NCBI RefSeq assembly: GCF_017498505.1
Contig: NZ_CP071798.1
Span: forward strand, 310,001-374,000
From: Sporosarcina sp. Te-1
GTDB lineage: Bacteria; Bacillota; Bacilli; Bacillales_A; Planococcaceae
Direction of reading: 5' to 3'
Length of the DNA stretch: 64,000 nucleotides
Shown here: positions 35,663 through 47,374 of the stretch, piece by piece
Numbering within the stretch: the first letter of the stretch is position 1
How the letters are laid out: the number at the start of each line of letters is the position of its first letter
Made by a program: the position numbers and the translations under genes
Notes under the pieces: generated by a model
The model's input: the letters and a program-made list of their open reading frames with translations, nothing else
Databases searched by the model: none
What the model was told of the DNA's origin: nothing

Positions 35663-36266
35663 GCTTCATCCTATTCTGTTGCCGTTTTTTGTTTTTTTGG
35701 CTCTTACAGGTGGGTTGTCGCTCTATGCCCTCATCTTTATGTCCCTGTTAATACATGAGGCTGGACATGTTATCGCGGCAAAGTGGACAGGGATGCATGT
35801 CCGTTCTTGCACGCTGCTGCCGTATGGTGGCGAGCTTTCTATCCCGAAACGCCATCTTTATTCCAAAAAGGCGCGGATTTGCGTGGCGCTGGGAGGCCCA
35901 TTCGCAACGGCACTCCTGCTCATCCTCGTAAGTTTTCAGAGTATGCCGGGATCCGCCGAGTTACAGAGAATCCAGTTGGCAATCTTATTATTGAACTTGC
36001 TCCCGATACTGCCATTGGATGGAGGGCAAGCATTATGTGTGCTGGTCGAAAGGAAAGAAAAGAGACAACAATCAAAGTCTCTTTTTTTAATGGCTTCTAT
36101 TCTATTCTTGCTCGCTAGTCTTGGCGTATTAGCGATAGGTTTCCCGGATACACTTCTCTATATGTGTTTAGCTGTTTTTCTGTTGTTTCAAAATATCTCC
36201 ACCTTTCGTTATCGCAAATACGAATATGCATATGAACGGTTGTTGGAAAAACAGTTGACGCAATAA
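35652..36266 (+). CDS. spoIVFB: SpoIVFB, site-2 metalloprotease for pro-sigma-K
   Basis: 204-aa M50 intramembrane protease. Zinc motif HEAGH at residues 35-39, second motif LPLDGGQ with Asp near 123. It cleaves pro-sigma-K in the mother cell (known). No C-terminal CBS domain is visible, so it is shorter than B. subtilis SpoIVFB (288 aa). ATG overlaps the spoIVFA stop by 11 nt. The promoter for the ribosomal operon lies inside its last codons. Confidence 0.88.
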   Translation: MRIKLHPILLPFFVFLALTGGLSLYALIFMSLLIHEAGHVIAAKWTGMHVRSCTLLPYGGELSIPKRHLYSKKARICVALGGPFATALLLILVSFQSMPGSAELQRIQLAILLLNLLPILPLDGGQALCVLVERKEKRQQSKSLFLMASILFLLASLGVLAIGFPDTLLYMCLAVFLLFQNISTFRYRKYEYAYERLLEKQLTQ

Positions 36267-36282
36267 GAGTGGTATGATAATA
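36255..36282 (+). promoter_or_regulatory. Promoter of rplU-prp-rpmA
   Basis: TTGACG at 36255-36260 and GATAAT at 36277-36282, spacing 16, preceded by TAT. The -35 lies within the end of spoIVFB. Confidence 0.6.
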
Positions 36283-36289
36283 TTGTAAT

Positions 36290-36389
36290 GTTATTGTTTG
36301 TAGCACCCGTGCTACAACCGCACTGATAAGGTACAAGCATCCGCAAGGATCACCTTGGAAGGCGAGTCTGAGTCTATAGAGGAGGTGCA
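36290..36389 (+). promoter_or_regulatory. L21 leader RNA (ribosomal protein autoregulation)
   Basis: Structured 5' leader with the hairpin TGTAGCACCCGTGCTACA (36299-36316), then CCGCACTGATAAGG and further paired segments (ATCCGCAAGGAT, CCTTGGAAGG). The L21 leader is a known element in front of rplU in Firmicutes, and the position and first hairpin match. It probably mediates feedback by L21. Confidence 0.8.
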
Positions 36390-36392
36390 AGT

Positions 36393-36701
36393 ATGTACGC
36401 AATTATTGAAACTGGTGGAAAACAAATCAAAGTCGAACAAGGCCAAGAAGTCTACATTGAAAAAGTAGTCGGCGAAGCTGAGGAAACTGTAACATTCGAC
36501 AAAGTTCTATTCGTTGGTGGAGAAGACGTGAAAGTCGGCGCTCCATTCGTGGAAGGTGCTACGGTTACTGGTAAAATCGTCAAGCATGGCCGCGGCAAGA
36601 AGATCACTGTCTTCAAATACAAGCCGAAGAAAAACTACCACAAAAAGCAAGGTCATCGTCAGCCATACACTAAAGTTGTCATCGAAGGCATCAATCTGTA
36701 A
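36393..36701 (+). CDS. rplU: 50S ribosomal protein L21
   Basis: 102 aa; [24 protein letters not shown] and [19 protein letters not shown] are diagnostic for bacterial L21. AGAGGAGGTG upstream. First gene of the three-gene unit L21, Prp, L27. Confidence 0.99.
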   Translation: MYAIIETGGKQIKVEQGQEVYIEKVVGEAEETVTFDKVLFVGGEDVKVGAPFVEGATVTGKIVKHGRGKKITVFKYKPKKNYHKKQGHRQPYTKVVIEGINL

Positions 36702-36707
36702 GCCGGC

Positions 36708-37031
36708 ATGATCGAAATCATCATCACTGAACAACCATCTGGCCGGGTCAGCTCTTTCGAAATGAAAGGCCACGCCTACTATGCTGAACACGGAAAAGAC
36801 CTTGTTTGCGCAGGGGCATCCGCTGTTTCATTCGGAGCCGTCAACGCGGTTATCGCATTGACTGGAATTACACCTGAAATCCAGCAAGGTTCGGAGGGTG
36901 GATATTTGAAGGTGGACTTTCCCGTCACGGAAAAGGATGCCGATATCCAATTGATCGTCAGGGCGATGATTGTTTCATTGCAAACGATTGAACAAGATTA
37001 TGGGAACCATATACAGATTACTTTCAAATGA
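36708..37031 (+). CDS. prp: Ribosomal-processing cysteine protease Prp
   Basis: 107 aa (YsxB). The catalytic His and Cys lie in MKGHAYY and GKDLVCAGASA. Prp removes the N-terminal extension of L27 in Firmicutes (known). Always encoded between rplU and rpmA, as here. Confidence 0.95.
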   Translation: MIEIIITEQPSGRVSSFEMKGHAYYAEHGKDLVCAGASAVSFGAVNAVIALTGITPEIQQGSEGGYLKVDFPVTEKDADIQLIVRAMIVSLQTIEQDYGNHIQITFK

Positions 37032-37034
37032 TAG

Positions 37035-37331
<297 letters not shown>

Positions 37332-37342
37332 TGGATATCATC

Positions 37343-37379
37343 AAAAAGGACTGCATAGTTACTATGCAGTCCTTTTTTG
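37343..37379 (+). terminator. Terminator of the L21-L27 operon
   Basis: AAAAAGGACTGCATAG / CTATGCAGTCCTTTTTT, 16-bp perfect stem with a three-base loop. Confidence 0.95.
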
Positions 37380-37400
37380 GATTCATCACCGATTCCTGCA

Positions 37401-37429
37401 TGTATTTCCAACTGATGAAATGATATACT
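37401..37429 (+). promoter_or_regulatory. Candidate promoter of spo0B-obg
   Basis: Extended -10 TGATATACT (TATACT at 37424-37429) with a weak -35 TGTATT 17 nt upstream. Confidence 0.45.
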
Positions 37430-37459
37430 CTAAAGTATGACACAGTTGGCGGTGAAAAT

Positions 37460-37978
37460 ATGGATACCAAAAATTATACAGTGACGGAAGCGCTTAAATT
37501 TGCCAGACATGATTTTTTGAATGAGCTTCAGCTTATTTTATTATACATCGACTTGGATAATAAGGAAGAAGCAAGGAATGCTATTCTGGCGGCGACAGGA
37601 CGGTTGCGTTCCATGGCGATGCTGGAAAGATTGCGGATGCCATCTGTCGAGAAATGGCTGAATACTTTTGATTGGGTCCATACTGAATTCTCAAAACAGA
37701 TTACATGTGATATTGTTGCAGCCGATCGAGTAGCGGACGATCGGGAGGTTGCTAATTATTTGGAACAGGTTATCCGGTCGCTTGCTGCTGTCTTGGATCC
37801 GATGGATGATTATGAATTAGTGATCCACGTGACAGCGACCGACTCGGAATGGCGTATTCAGCTGGTGTTGGACGAAACAGTGGCTGCTATATGTCCTGAC
37901 ATTTCTACTAAGTTGAATGTCGCAATTACGGAAACGGCCGATCATGGCCAATGGACGTTCACAATCAGTGGACGATAG
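37460..37978 (+). CDS. spo0B: Sporulation phosphotransferase Spo0B
   Basis: 172 aa. Phosphoryl relay protein between Spo0F and Spo0A. The phosphorylatable histidine is in [15 protein letters not shown] (His17), the start of the helical hairpin for dimerisation; the rest is a degenerate GHKL-like domain. Position before obg is ancestral. It confirms a sporulating Bacillales host. Confidence 0.9.
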   Translation: MDTKNYTVTEALKFARHDFLNELQLILLYIDLDNKEEARNAILAATGRLRSMAMLERLRMPSVEKWLNTFDWVHTEFSKQITCDIVAADRVADDREVANYLEQVIRSLAAVLDPMDDYELVIHVTATDSEWRIQLVLDETVAAICPDISTKLNVAITETADHGQWTFTISGR

Positions 37979-37989
37979 GAGGAAGAACT

Positions 37990-39279
37990 ATGTTTGTCGA
38001 TCATGTAAAGGTATATGTGAAAGGCGGGGACGGCGGAGACGGGATGGTAGCATTCCGCAGGGAGAAGTATGTCGCGTACGGCGGTCCAGCAGGCGGTGAC
38101 GGCGGCAAAGGCGGCGATGTAGTTTTCATCGTGGACGAAGGACTTCGAACATTGATGGATTTCAGATATCAACGCCACTTCAAGGCGCCAAGAGGAGAGC
38201 ACGGCGGCAGTAAAAACAAACATGGCCGCGGGGGAGAGGACCTTGTTGTGAAGGTACCGCCTGGCACAGTCGTCAAGGATGCGGAGACAGACGAAATCAT
38301 TGCAGACCTAGTCGAACAAGGACAAACGGCTGTCATTGCGAAAGGTGGCCGTGGCGGTCGTGGCAATTCACGATTTGCCACTCCTCAGAACTCAGCGCCC
38401 GAACTGTCCGAAAAAGGAGAACCGGGCGTTGAAAAGGAAATAGTGTTGGAACTGAAGGTTCTGGCCGATGCAGGATTGGTTGGATTTCCAAGCGTCGGTA
38501 AATCCACGTTGCTTTCAGTCGTATCGGCAGCCAAACCGAAAATTGCCGATTACCATTTCACTACGCTTGTTCCGAATCTAGGGATGGTCGAAACAGAGGA
38601 CAGCCGGACATTTGTGCTTGCGGATTTGCCGGGGTTGATTGAAGGCGCACATGAAGGAGTCGGTTTGGGACATCAATTTCTTCGGCATATTGAACGGACA
38701 CGGGTGATTATCCACGTGATCGATATGTCCGGTTTGGAAGGACGGGATCCCTATGACGACTATACGACAATCAACGCCGAACTTGAACAATACAATTTAC
38801 GTTTAATGGAAAGGCCGCAAGTTATCGTGGCAAACAAGATGGACATGCCTGATTCGGAAGAGAACTTGAAGGGGTTCAAAGAGAAGTTGAATGACGAGAC
38901 GATCCGGATCTTCCCGATTTCAGCAATTACCCGGCAAGGTTTAGGCGACCTATTGTTTGCGGTGGCGGACCTGCTTGAGACTACACCGGAATTCCCGATG
39001 TACGAACAACATGATGAAGAGGAACATTCGGTCATGTACAAACATGAAAGTGAAACGCCTGATTTCAAGATTACCCGGGATGATGATGGTGCCTACGTGC
39101 TGTCAGGTTATACGCTAGAACGTCTGTTTAAGATGACGGATTTCAATTTTGACCAATCGGTCCGGAAATTTGCCCGTCAAATGCGTGGAATGGGCGTGGA
39201 TGATGCGCTTCGTGAACGCGGCGCACAAGATGGCGATATCGTCCGGATCCTTGATTTTGAATTTGAATTCATTGAATAA
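37990..39279 (+). CDS. obg: GTPase Obg (CgtA)
   Basis: 429 aa. N-terminal Obg fold with glycine-rich arms ([31 protein letters not shown]), central G domain ([29 protein letters not shown]), C-terminal OCT domain about 355-425. Essential ribosome assembly and stress GTPase. Frame open from 37951; ATG 37990 has AGGAGGAAG upstream and aligns with the family start. Confidence 0.98.
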   Translation: MFVDHVKVYVKGGDGGDGMVAFRREKYVAYGGPAGGDGGKGGDVVFIVDEGLRTLMDFRYQRHFKAPRGEHGGSKNKHGRGGEDLVVKVPPGTVVKDAETDEIIADLVEQGQTAVIAKGGRGGRGNSRFATPQNSAPELSEKGEPGVEKEIVLELKVLADAGLVGFPSVGKSTLLSVVSAAKPKIADYHFTTLVPNLGMVETEDSRTFVLADLPGLIEGAHEGVGLGHQFLRHIERTRVIIHVIDMSGLEGRDPYDDYTTINAELEQYNLRLMERPQVIVANKMDMPDSEENLKGFKEKLNDETIRIFPISAITRQGLGDLLFAVADLLETTPEFPMYEQHDEEEHSVMYKHESETPDFKITRDDDGAYVLSGYTLERLFKMTDFNFDQSVRKFARQMRGMGVDDALRERGAQDGDIVRILDFEFEFIE

Positions 39280-39322
39280 GAGAGCAGACCTGTAATTACG
39301 GTCCGTTTGGGGGAGGCGTGCA

Positions 39323-39778
39323 ATGAATCCGCTTGGAAAAGGACAATTTTATCTTGTGCGGGAAGACGTTCTGACGGAATCGATGCAAAAGATGCTGGAG
39401 GCGAAACGGCTGCTTGCAAGCGGAGAAGAACGGACGATCCAGGAAGCGACAAAACGGGTCGGCTTGTCCCGGAGTGCTTATTATAAGTATCGCGATACGG
39501 TATTCCCGTTCGAATCCATCGCCAGAGAGCGCATCTTGACGATCTTTATACAGCTGGAAGATCGTCAAGGGTCTCTGGCAACAATTCTTCAAATTATTTC
39601 AGATGCAAGGTGCAATGTTTTGACGATCCACCAGACGATCCCGGTACAGGGACGTGCAAACATCACCTTATCATTGGATGTGACGGATATGCCGATAAAA
39701 CTGGATGAATTCATGCACCGCATGAAAGCGCCAAGTTTTATTGATTCCGTTCATCTGGTCAGTTCTGGTGCACTTTGA
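39323..39778 (+). CDS. pheB: ACT-domain protein PheB
   Basis: 151 aa: N-terminal helix-turn-helix-like region (TIQEATKRVGLSRSAYYKYRD) and C-terminal ACT domain (RILTIFIQLEDRQGSLATILQII). Known as PheB/YszB, paired with pheA in Bacillales and presumed to sense aromatic amino acids. Preceded by GGGGGAGGCG. Confidence 0.9.
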   Translation: MNPLGKGQFYLVREDVLTESMQKMLEAKRLLASGEERTIQEATKRVGLSRSAYYKYRDTVFPFESIARERILTIFIQLEDRQGSLATILQIISDARCNVLTIHQTIPVQGRANITLSLDVTDMPIKLDEFMHRMKAPSFIDSVHLVSSGAL

Positions 39779-39798
39779 TCTTGCAAGGAGGTTACCCG

Positions 39799-40686
39799 AT
39801 GGAAAATGACTATATCCCGTCTGTTGCTTATTTAGGACCGGAGGCGTCGTTCACCCATGTAGCGGCGACAAATTTATTCAAAGAGGCGGGGCTGGTGCCC
39901 CATCCAACGATACCGGATTGTATCGAGGCGGTTGCCGCAGGGCATGTCGCCTATGCGATCGTTCCGTTGGAAAACGCACTGGAAGGTTCCGTCCCTTTAA
40001 CAATCGATTATTTGTTTCATGGCAGTGAATTGTTCATCAATGCGGAGATTTCAACACCAATCGAACAGCATTTAATGGTCAATCAAGTACATAGAAGTGG
40101 CAACGGGGAATTGGAATCGGTTCACTCCCATCCGCATGCGCTTGCGCAATGCCATAAATATTTACAATATCATTATCGGCGGGTTCCTCTCATCCAGACT
40201 ACGTCAACTGCAGCGGCAGCCAAGTATGTGGCAGAACATCCAGAGCTGAGGATTGCAGCGATAGGAAATCGATTGGCTGCATTGAAATACGGGCTGCATA
40301 TTGCCGAAGAGAACATCCATGATTTCCATTTCAACCATACCCGGTTTGTGGTCTTGTCCTTGCGCAAAGGCCAGCTGGAACTGGATGGCCACGCAGGACA
40401 ACCGAAAACGACTTTAATGGTGAAATTGCCGGAGGATGACAGATCGGGCGTGCTCCATCAGATTCTTTCAGTTTTTGCATGGCGTAAACTGAATTTAAGT
40501 AAAATCGAATCCCGTCCTATGAAAACTGGTCTAGGAAATTATTTTTTCATTATTGATGTGATGGAGTCGGAAGAGAATCCAATGATGAAGGGGGCAATGG
40601 AAGAACTTGCCGCGCTTCATTGTTCGGTCCGGTCTTTCGGTACCTATCACACATATGAACAACAACCGTCACGTTCAAATTCTTGA
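39799..40686 (+). CDS. pheA: Prephenate dehydratase
   Basis: 295 aa. Converts prephenate to phenylpyruvate for phenylalanine synthesis. N-terminal catalytic part with VAYLGPEASFTHVAA, VPLENALEGSV, TSTAAAAKYV and the TRF motif region (NHTRFVVLS), followed by the regulatory ACT domain containing ESRPMKTGLGNYFF. ATG 39799 with AAGGAGGTT upstream; the frame from 39775 is an upstream extension overlapping pheB. Confidence 0.96.
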   Translation: MENDYIPSVAYLGPEASFTHVAATNLFKEAGLVPHPTIPDCIEAVAAGHVAYAIVPLENALEGSVPLTIDYLFHGSELFINAEISTPIEQHLMVNQVHRSGNGELESVHSHPHALAQCHKYLQYHYRRVPLIQTTSTAAAAKYVAEHPELRIAAIGNRLAALKYGLHIAEENIHDFHFNHTRFVVLSLRKGQLELDGHAGQPKTTLMVKLPEDDRSGVLHQILSVFAWRKLNLSKIESRPMKTGLGNYFFIIDVMESEENPMMKGAMEELAALHCSVRSFGTYHTYEQQPSRSNS

Positions 40687-40699
40687 ACGTGGCTTTTTA
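40669..40699 (+). terminator. Terminator overlapping the end of pheA
   Basis: CACGTTCAA / TTGAACGTG around a four-base loop, followed by GCTTTTT; the 5' arm is inside the last pheA codons. Confidence 0.85.
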
Positions 40700-40759
40700 T
40701 GTATATTGAAAGTGGACCGGCAATATACATGGAAGTAAGGATGCCTAACGAAAATAAAG

Positions 40760-40790
40760 GTCACAAATGCGGGCGTTCGTTCATACGATG
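40760..40790 (+). promoter_or_regulatory. Candidate mother-cell (sigma-E/K) promoter of the SafA-like gene
   Basis: TCATACGATG (-10 CATACGAT at 40782-40789) closely resembles the sigma-E -10; GTCACAAA about 14 nt upstream is a plausible -35. safA is sigma-E driven in B. subtilis (known). Confidence 0.45.
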
Positions 40791-40815
40791 GATTGATGGA
40801 AGGGGGATTTTTTGA

Positions 40816-41931
40816 GTGGAAGTCCATGTAGTAGTAAAAGGGGATACACTTTGGAAAATTGCGAGACAGTATGGTATTCCTTTTGAAGATTTAAAACGGG
40901 TCAATGCCCATCTCGCGAATCCGGATTATATTGTGCCGGGAATGAAAATCTTTTTGCCTGCGAAACACGAACAACAGACCAAACCTTCGACAACTTTACC
41001 AAAAACAAAAGGGGAAACGGTGAAACCCCCGCAACAGAAACCAACTCAACCAGTAAAACCATCGACCCCGGCGCCTCCCATTCCGCTGCCAACTGCGGAA
41101 GAAGTGCCGAGACCGCCTGTCAGTACACCACCGCCGAGTGCACCGAAACCACCTAGTCCGACGAAACCGCCAAGTTCGTCAAGACCGCCAAGTGTGAAAC
41201 CACCTACTTCTAAGCCGCCAGCCAAGCCAATGCCAATGCCGACACCACCTCCACCGCCGCCGATGCCAATGCCGACTATGGAAACGGAATCACCAACAGT
41301 CCAACCACCGACTATGCCGCCAATGGCAATGCCTTATCCAATGCCGATGCCTTATCCGATGCCGCAATACATTCAACCCATCTTTACGATTCCTTGTGGA
41401 TGCATGCCGATTTTCGATGTGGATTGCCACCCGCACATGCATCATATGCAACAACCTCAAATGCAGGCACCGATAATGCAAATGCCATACATGCCTGAAA
41501 TGAAAGAGGAATACAAGGAAGAATCGCCAATTTGTCCCGGCCAGGCGCCTGGGGCATTCCAACCACAATACCCAATTTCGGGTGGTTGGAAAATGGTGGA
41601 GTCTCCAATGCACACAATGGAAGAAAGAGAATCTCCAATGATGGATCAGTGGGATGAATCAGTTCACTGCCCGCCGGAGCAGGGCTATGTGCCTCAACTT
41701 GTTTCACCGGCACAAACTTATCCATACGGCGGATATCCAATGTCCCAACAACAACCTTACCAATTCGGTTGCAGTCAAGGGTGTGACTGTGGTTGCGGAC
41801 AACAGCCGATGAATGTATCGCCGATGTATCAATCTCCTTGCTGGGGCATGCCATCCCCGTGTTTTGGACCATGGCAACCCATGCCGATAGCCGGACCTTA
41901 CAACGGATATAACTCATACGGAGCTTACTGA
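40816..41931 (+). CDS. safA: SafA-like LysM spore coat protein, Pro/Met-rich
   Basis: 371 aa. N-terminal LysM (HVVVKGDTLWKIARQYGIPFEDLKRVN ... VPGMKIFLP, residues 3-49). Then about 140 residues of Pro/Ser/Thr-rich linker passing into PMPMP tandems. Then a Met/Gln/His-rich region with CGC, and a tail with GCSQGCDCGCGQQ and Gly/Tyr. In B. subtilis SafA binds SpoVID and the cortex and organises the inner coat (known). GTG start with AAGGGGGA upstream. The Met and Cys content suggests cross-linking. Assignment is by LysM N-terminus, composition and position before ruvA. Confidence 0.75.
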   Translation: MEVHVVVKGDTLWKIARQYGIPFEDLKRVNAHLANPDYIVPGMKIFLPAKHEQQTKPSTTLPKTKGETVKPPQQKPTQPVKPSTPAPPIPLPTAEEVPRPPVSTPPPSAPKPPSPTKPPSSSRPPSVKPPTSKPPAKPMPMPTPPPPPPMPMPTMETESPTVQPPTMPPMAMPYPMPMPYPMPQYIQPIFTIPCGCMPIFDVDCHPHMHHMQQPQMQAPIMQMPYMPEMKEEYKEESPICPGQAPGAFQPQYPISGGWKMVESPMHTMEERESPMMDQWDESVHCPPEQGYVPQLVSPAQTYPYGGYPMSQQQPYQFGCSQGCDCGCGQQPMNVSPMYQSPCWGMPSPCFGPWQPMPIAGPYNGYNSYGAY

Positions 41932-41938
41932 CCGGCGT

Positions 41939-42808
41939 ATGACGCTGGAGCCCAACGTGAAGCAAATCAAAGAAAACGTGTGGAAAGTGGAGGATAACGG
42001 GTCCAAATATTCGTTAAAACGGTATCATTCCATGTCCACCGCAGTCAAAGTGAAGCATGTTCATGAAGAATTGGAAAAGATGGATTTCCCGCATATCGTT
42101 CCCGTGCTGCCGACGGAGGATCGATTGCTGTTACAACAGCCCTGGATGGAAAACGCGCGACCTGTCAGCTATAAGCGCCGGGCAGACAGGACAGATTCCT
42201 TGGCTGCACTACAGGCGCTTCATCAAACGGACGTACATTTTGATTGGAAAGCTTCCCCTTACTTGCATACGTATCCATTACTGACGAAATGGGTGGATCG
42301 ACTTAGCCGATTTCTCGATCATCGGATTTTTCTTCAACAAATGCTTGGTGTTAGGCGAGTGCAGGAAATCATTTTTTACGCCAAGGAAGCGCTGCCGATT
42401 GTAAGACAGTATAATCGGGAACCCGGGCAGCAAACATTGCTCCATGGCGATGTGGTGCATCATAACATTCTCCGCGACCAAAACGGAGTGATCCGTCTAA
42501 TTGATTTTGATCTGGCGTGTATATCCAGTCCGGATACAGAGCTGGCATTGTGGAGCCATCGAGTGTTGCCTCATGTATCCTATAACGTCAATTTTCTTTT
42601 TGGGGAGCAGCGTGCAATTGGAAACATGAATCCTGGAGCAAAGGCGATGTTATTATATCCGAATGAATTGCTTCGCGAATGGCTTCATCTTTTGACGCTG
42701 CCAGACCAAAATCAACAGAAGTTGGCACGGCAGCTTATTCCGTTTACGGAAGCGGCGTTATCCGCTTGGCCAAAGTTATGGTATGATGTCGAGCATAGTA
42801 TGAAATAA
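41939..42808 (+). CDS. CotS/YsxE-like kinase-fold (phosphotransferase) protein
   Basis: 289 aa, aminoglycoside-phosphotransferase-like fold. N-lobe with YSLKRYHSMS (Lys for ATP), catalytic loop LLHGDVVHHNILRD (Brenner motif HxDxxxxN), metal Asp in VIRLIDFDLAC. Spore-coat kinases CotS, CotI and YsxE belong to this fold (known). It starts 7 nt after the SafA-like gene, suggesting co-expression in the mother cell. In Bacillus, ysxE lies between spoVID and valS, so this could be its relocated counterpart. GTG at 41957 with GGAG upstream is an alternative start. Confidence 0.75.
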   Translation: MTLEPNVKQIKENVWKVEDNGSKYSLKRYHSMSTAVKVKHVHEELEKMDFPHIVPVLPTEDRLLLQQPWMENARPVSYKRRADRTDSLAALQALHQTDVHFDWKASPYLHTYPLLTKWVDRLSRFLDHRIFLQQMLGVRRVQEIIFYAKEALPIVRQYNREPGQQTLLHGDVVHHNILRDQNGVIRLIDFDLACISSPDTELALWSHRVLPHVSYNVNFLFGEQRAIGNMNPGAKAMLLYPNELLREWLHLLTLPDQNQQKLARQLIPFTEAALSAWPKLWYDVEHSMK

Positions 42809-42928
42809 GTTTATTCGGCTCGAATCTACTAGCAGACATGGGAAACAAGATGAGCCGCCCTTCGAAGACTGTAGTACTATTTGATTGAATTGGAACGTTA
42901 AGTAAAGTCAGTTGTGCTTTCATTTCGG

Positions 42929-42957
42929 ACTGCCGCTCTTTAGCGGCATTTTTTTAT
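42929..42957 (+). terminator. Terminator after the coat gene pair
   Basis: TGCCGCT / AGCGGCA stem, four-base loop, seven T. The remainder of 42809-43078 shows no gene; a TATAAT at 43046-43051 may be the -10 of ruvA but has no good -35. Confidence 0.9.
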
Positions 42958-43078
42958 GTTTCTTCCCAATTGTTTTTACTGTAAACAGGACAAATCACTT
43001 ACTAGATTCCATACTCCATGATAGGTAGAAAATCCGTTCGTATGCTATAATCGTTGTATGAAGTAGGGGGAGAGTTCT

Positions 43079-43684
43079 TTGTATGACTACATTAAAGGCA
43101 AAGTCACGCGTGTGACGCCAGAATACATAACGTTAGAACAGGGGGGCATCGGATATCAGGTCATGACGCCGAACCCTTATGTGTTTCATCAGACGGAAGA
43201 AGTCCAGCAAGTATTTACCTATATGCATGTGAGAGAGGATATGCAGTGGCTTCTGGGCTTCAAAACGTTAGAACAGCGCGAGTTGTTTAAAAAACTGATT
43301 ACTGTGTCCGGTATCGGCCCAAAAGGCGCATTGGCTATTCTGGCAAGCGGGGTTCCTTCACAAGTGATTGGAGCGATTGAAAGGGAGGACGAGAGCTTCC
43401 TGACTAAATTTCCAGGTGTGGGAAAAAAGACGGCCCGCCAAATGATCTTGGATTTGAAAGGGAAGTTGCATGATTTGTTTCTTGAAATCGATATGCCTGG
43501 CGACGAACCGTCCTTATTATCAATGGCTGACAATGACGATCTCGAGGAAGCGATGCTTGCATTGGAAGCCCTTGGATATTCTGCCCGTGAATTGTCCAAA
43601 GTGAAGCCGCATCTTCAAAAGGAAGAGCACGATACAGAAGGATATATGAAGCTGGCATTACAGCTCTTATTGAAACAGAAATAG
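43079..43684 (+). CDS. ruvA: Holliday junction DNA helicase subunit RuvA
   Basis: 201 aa. Domain I OB-fold (MYDYIKGKVTRVTPEYITLEQGGIGYQV), tandem HhH (ISGIGPKGALAIL-type: VSGIGPKGALAILAS and FPGVGKKTARQMILDLKGK), C-terminal RuvB-binding domain. TTG start with GGGGGAGAG upstream. Confidence 0.97.
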   Translation: MYDYIKGKVTRVTPEYITLEQGGIGYQVMTPNPYVFHQTEEVQQVFTYMHVREDMQWLLGFKTLEQRELFKKLITVSGIGPKGALAILASGVPSQVIGAIEREDESFLTKFPGVGKKTARQMILDLKGKLHDLFLEIDMPGDEPSLLSMADNDDLEEAMLALEALGYSARELSKVKPHLQKEEHDTEGYMKLALQLLLKQK

Positions 43685-43705
43685 AATGGAAAGGAGGGGA
43701 ACTAG

Positions 43706-44707
43706 ATGGAGCGCGTCGTATCCAGTGAGCATTCCAACTTTGATGAAGGATTTGAGCAGTCTCTCAGACCACAAACATTAGGGCAATATATAGGACAAAC
43801 GAAAGTAAAGGAAAATCTAGGGGTTTTCATCGAAGCGGCAAAAGGCCGCAATGAAAGTCTTGATCATGTATTGCTCTATGGGCCGCCAGGACTCGGTAAA
43901 ACGACGCTGGCAGCCGTCATTGCAAATGAAATGGGTGTCAATGTTCGGATGACGAGCGGCCCTGCAATTGAGCGGCCTGGTGATCTCGCGGCTGTCGTTT
44001 CATCTCTTGAACCGGGAGATGTCCTGTTCATTGATGAAATCCATCGGTTGAATCGGGCTATCGAAGAAGTGCTTTATCCGGCGATGGAGGATTTTTGCCT
44101 CGATATCGTAGTCGGCAAAGGGCCAGCAGCCAAATCGATCAGGCTCGATCTGCCTCCTTTCACATTGATCGGTGCCACAACGAGAGCTGGATCTCTTTCT
44201 GCGCCGCTCCGTGATCGTTTTGGGGTACCGCTAAGGCTCGAATATTACGATGTAGAGCCATTGCAGGAGATCATCCAACGGAGTGCAGGCTTGTTTGACG
44301 TGGAAATTGGTGAAGCGGCCGCCTTGGAAATCGCCCGGCGATCTCGAGGAACACCGCGCATTGCCAATCGTTTATTGCGTCGTGTCCGTGACTATGCACA
44401 GGTCCGAGGCAACGGCACAATTGATGAAACGATCGCAAAAGAGGCGCTGGAAATGCTGCAAGTCGATTCCCATGGTCTGGACCATATTGACCATAAACTG
44501 CTTCATAGCATGATTGAACGATTCCGGGGAGGGCCTGTCGGGTTGGATACAATTGCGGCGAGCATCGGCGAGGAATCTGTAACGATCGAAGATGTCTATG
44601 AGCCGTATTTATTGCAGATCGGCTTTTTACAACGGACGCCGCGTGGCAGAATTGCTACGCGCTTAGCCTATGAGCATTTCGGTTATGCTTATGGTGAGGA
44701 TCAATAA
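43706..44707 (+). CDS. ruvB: Holliday junction branch-migration ATPase RuvB
   Basis: 333 aa AAA+ motor. [20 protein letters not shown] start, Walker [10 protein letters not shown], Walker B FIDEIHR, sensor GATTRAG, arginine finger LRDRFG, C-terminal winged helix ([10 protein letters not shown]). AAAGGAGGGG upstream. Confidence 0.99.
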   Translation: MERVVSSEHSNFDEGFEQSLRPQTLGQYIGQTKVKENLGVFIEAAKGRNESLDHVLLYGPPGLGKTTLAAVIANEMGVNVRMTSGPAIERPGDLAAVVSSLEPGDVLFIDEIHRLNRAIEEVLYPAMEDFCLDIVVGKGPAAKSIRLDLPPFTLIGATTRAGSLSAPLRDRFGVPLRLEYYDVEPLQEIIQRSAGLFDVEIGEAAALEIARRSRGTPRIANRLLRRVRDYAQVRGNGTIDETIAKEALEMLQVDSHGLDHIDHKLLHSMIERFRGGPVGLDTIAASIGEESVTIEDVYEPYLLQIGFLQRTPRGRIATRLAYEHFGYAYGEDQ

Positions 44708-44751
44708 GTTTTGAAGACCACTTAATTTAACATAAGGGAGCAACTGGACGA

Positions 44752-46942
<2,191 letters not shown>

Positions 46943-46981
46943 ATCTTGTATAATAAATTTTGAGTAGAGGGGGGATATTTT

Positions 46982-47254
46982 TTGAATGGACAATACAGTA
47001 GCATCATTATGCTCGTAGTCATGTTCGCAATCATGTGGTTCCTGCTTATTCGGCCTGCACAGAAGAGACAGAAGCAGACACGGACAATGCAAGAATCATT
47101 AAAACGAGGAGATAAAGTCATCACGATCGGCGGTCTTCACGGAACAATTGACGCTGTCGACGAATCATCTGTATTTTTGAAGGTGACAGATGGGACAACT
47201 CTTCAATTTGATAAACAAGCAGTTGGACGAGTGATCGAATCGAGTCAATCGTAA
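46982..47254 (+). CDS. yajC: Preprotein translocase subunit YajC
   Basis: 90 aa, one membrane helix (SIIMLVVMFAIMWFLLIRP) and a small domain with RGDKVITIGGLHGTI. Accessory of SecDF. TTG start with AGAGGGGGG upstream. Confidence 0.96.
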   Translation: MNGQYSSIIMLVVMFAIMWFLLIRPAQKRQKQTRTMQESLKRGDKVITIGGLHGTIDAVDESSVFLKVTDGTTLQFDKQAVGRVIESSQS

Positions 47255-47257
47255 AAA

Positions 47258-47308
47258 AACAGAGATGCTGCCCTGGCGGGTCACCGCTTGGAGCAGCATC
47301 TCTTTTCT
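47258..47308 (+). terminator. Terminator of the queA-tgt-yajC unit
   Basis: AGAGATGCTGC / GCAGCATCTCT with a 21-nt loop, followed by TTTT. Confidence 0.88.
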
Positions 47309-47374
47309 GTTTCCGACAATTTTGTATAGCTTGGAGATGTGGAAGGGTATCCTTGTTTGGAAAGGAGGAGGCAC

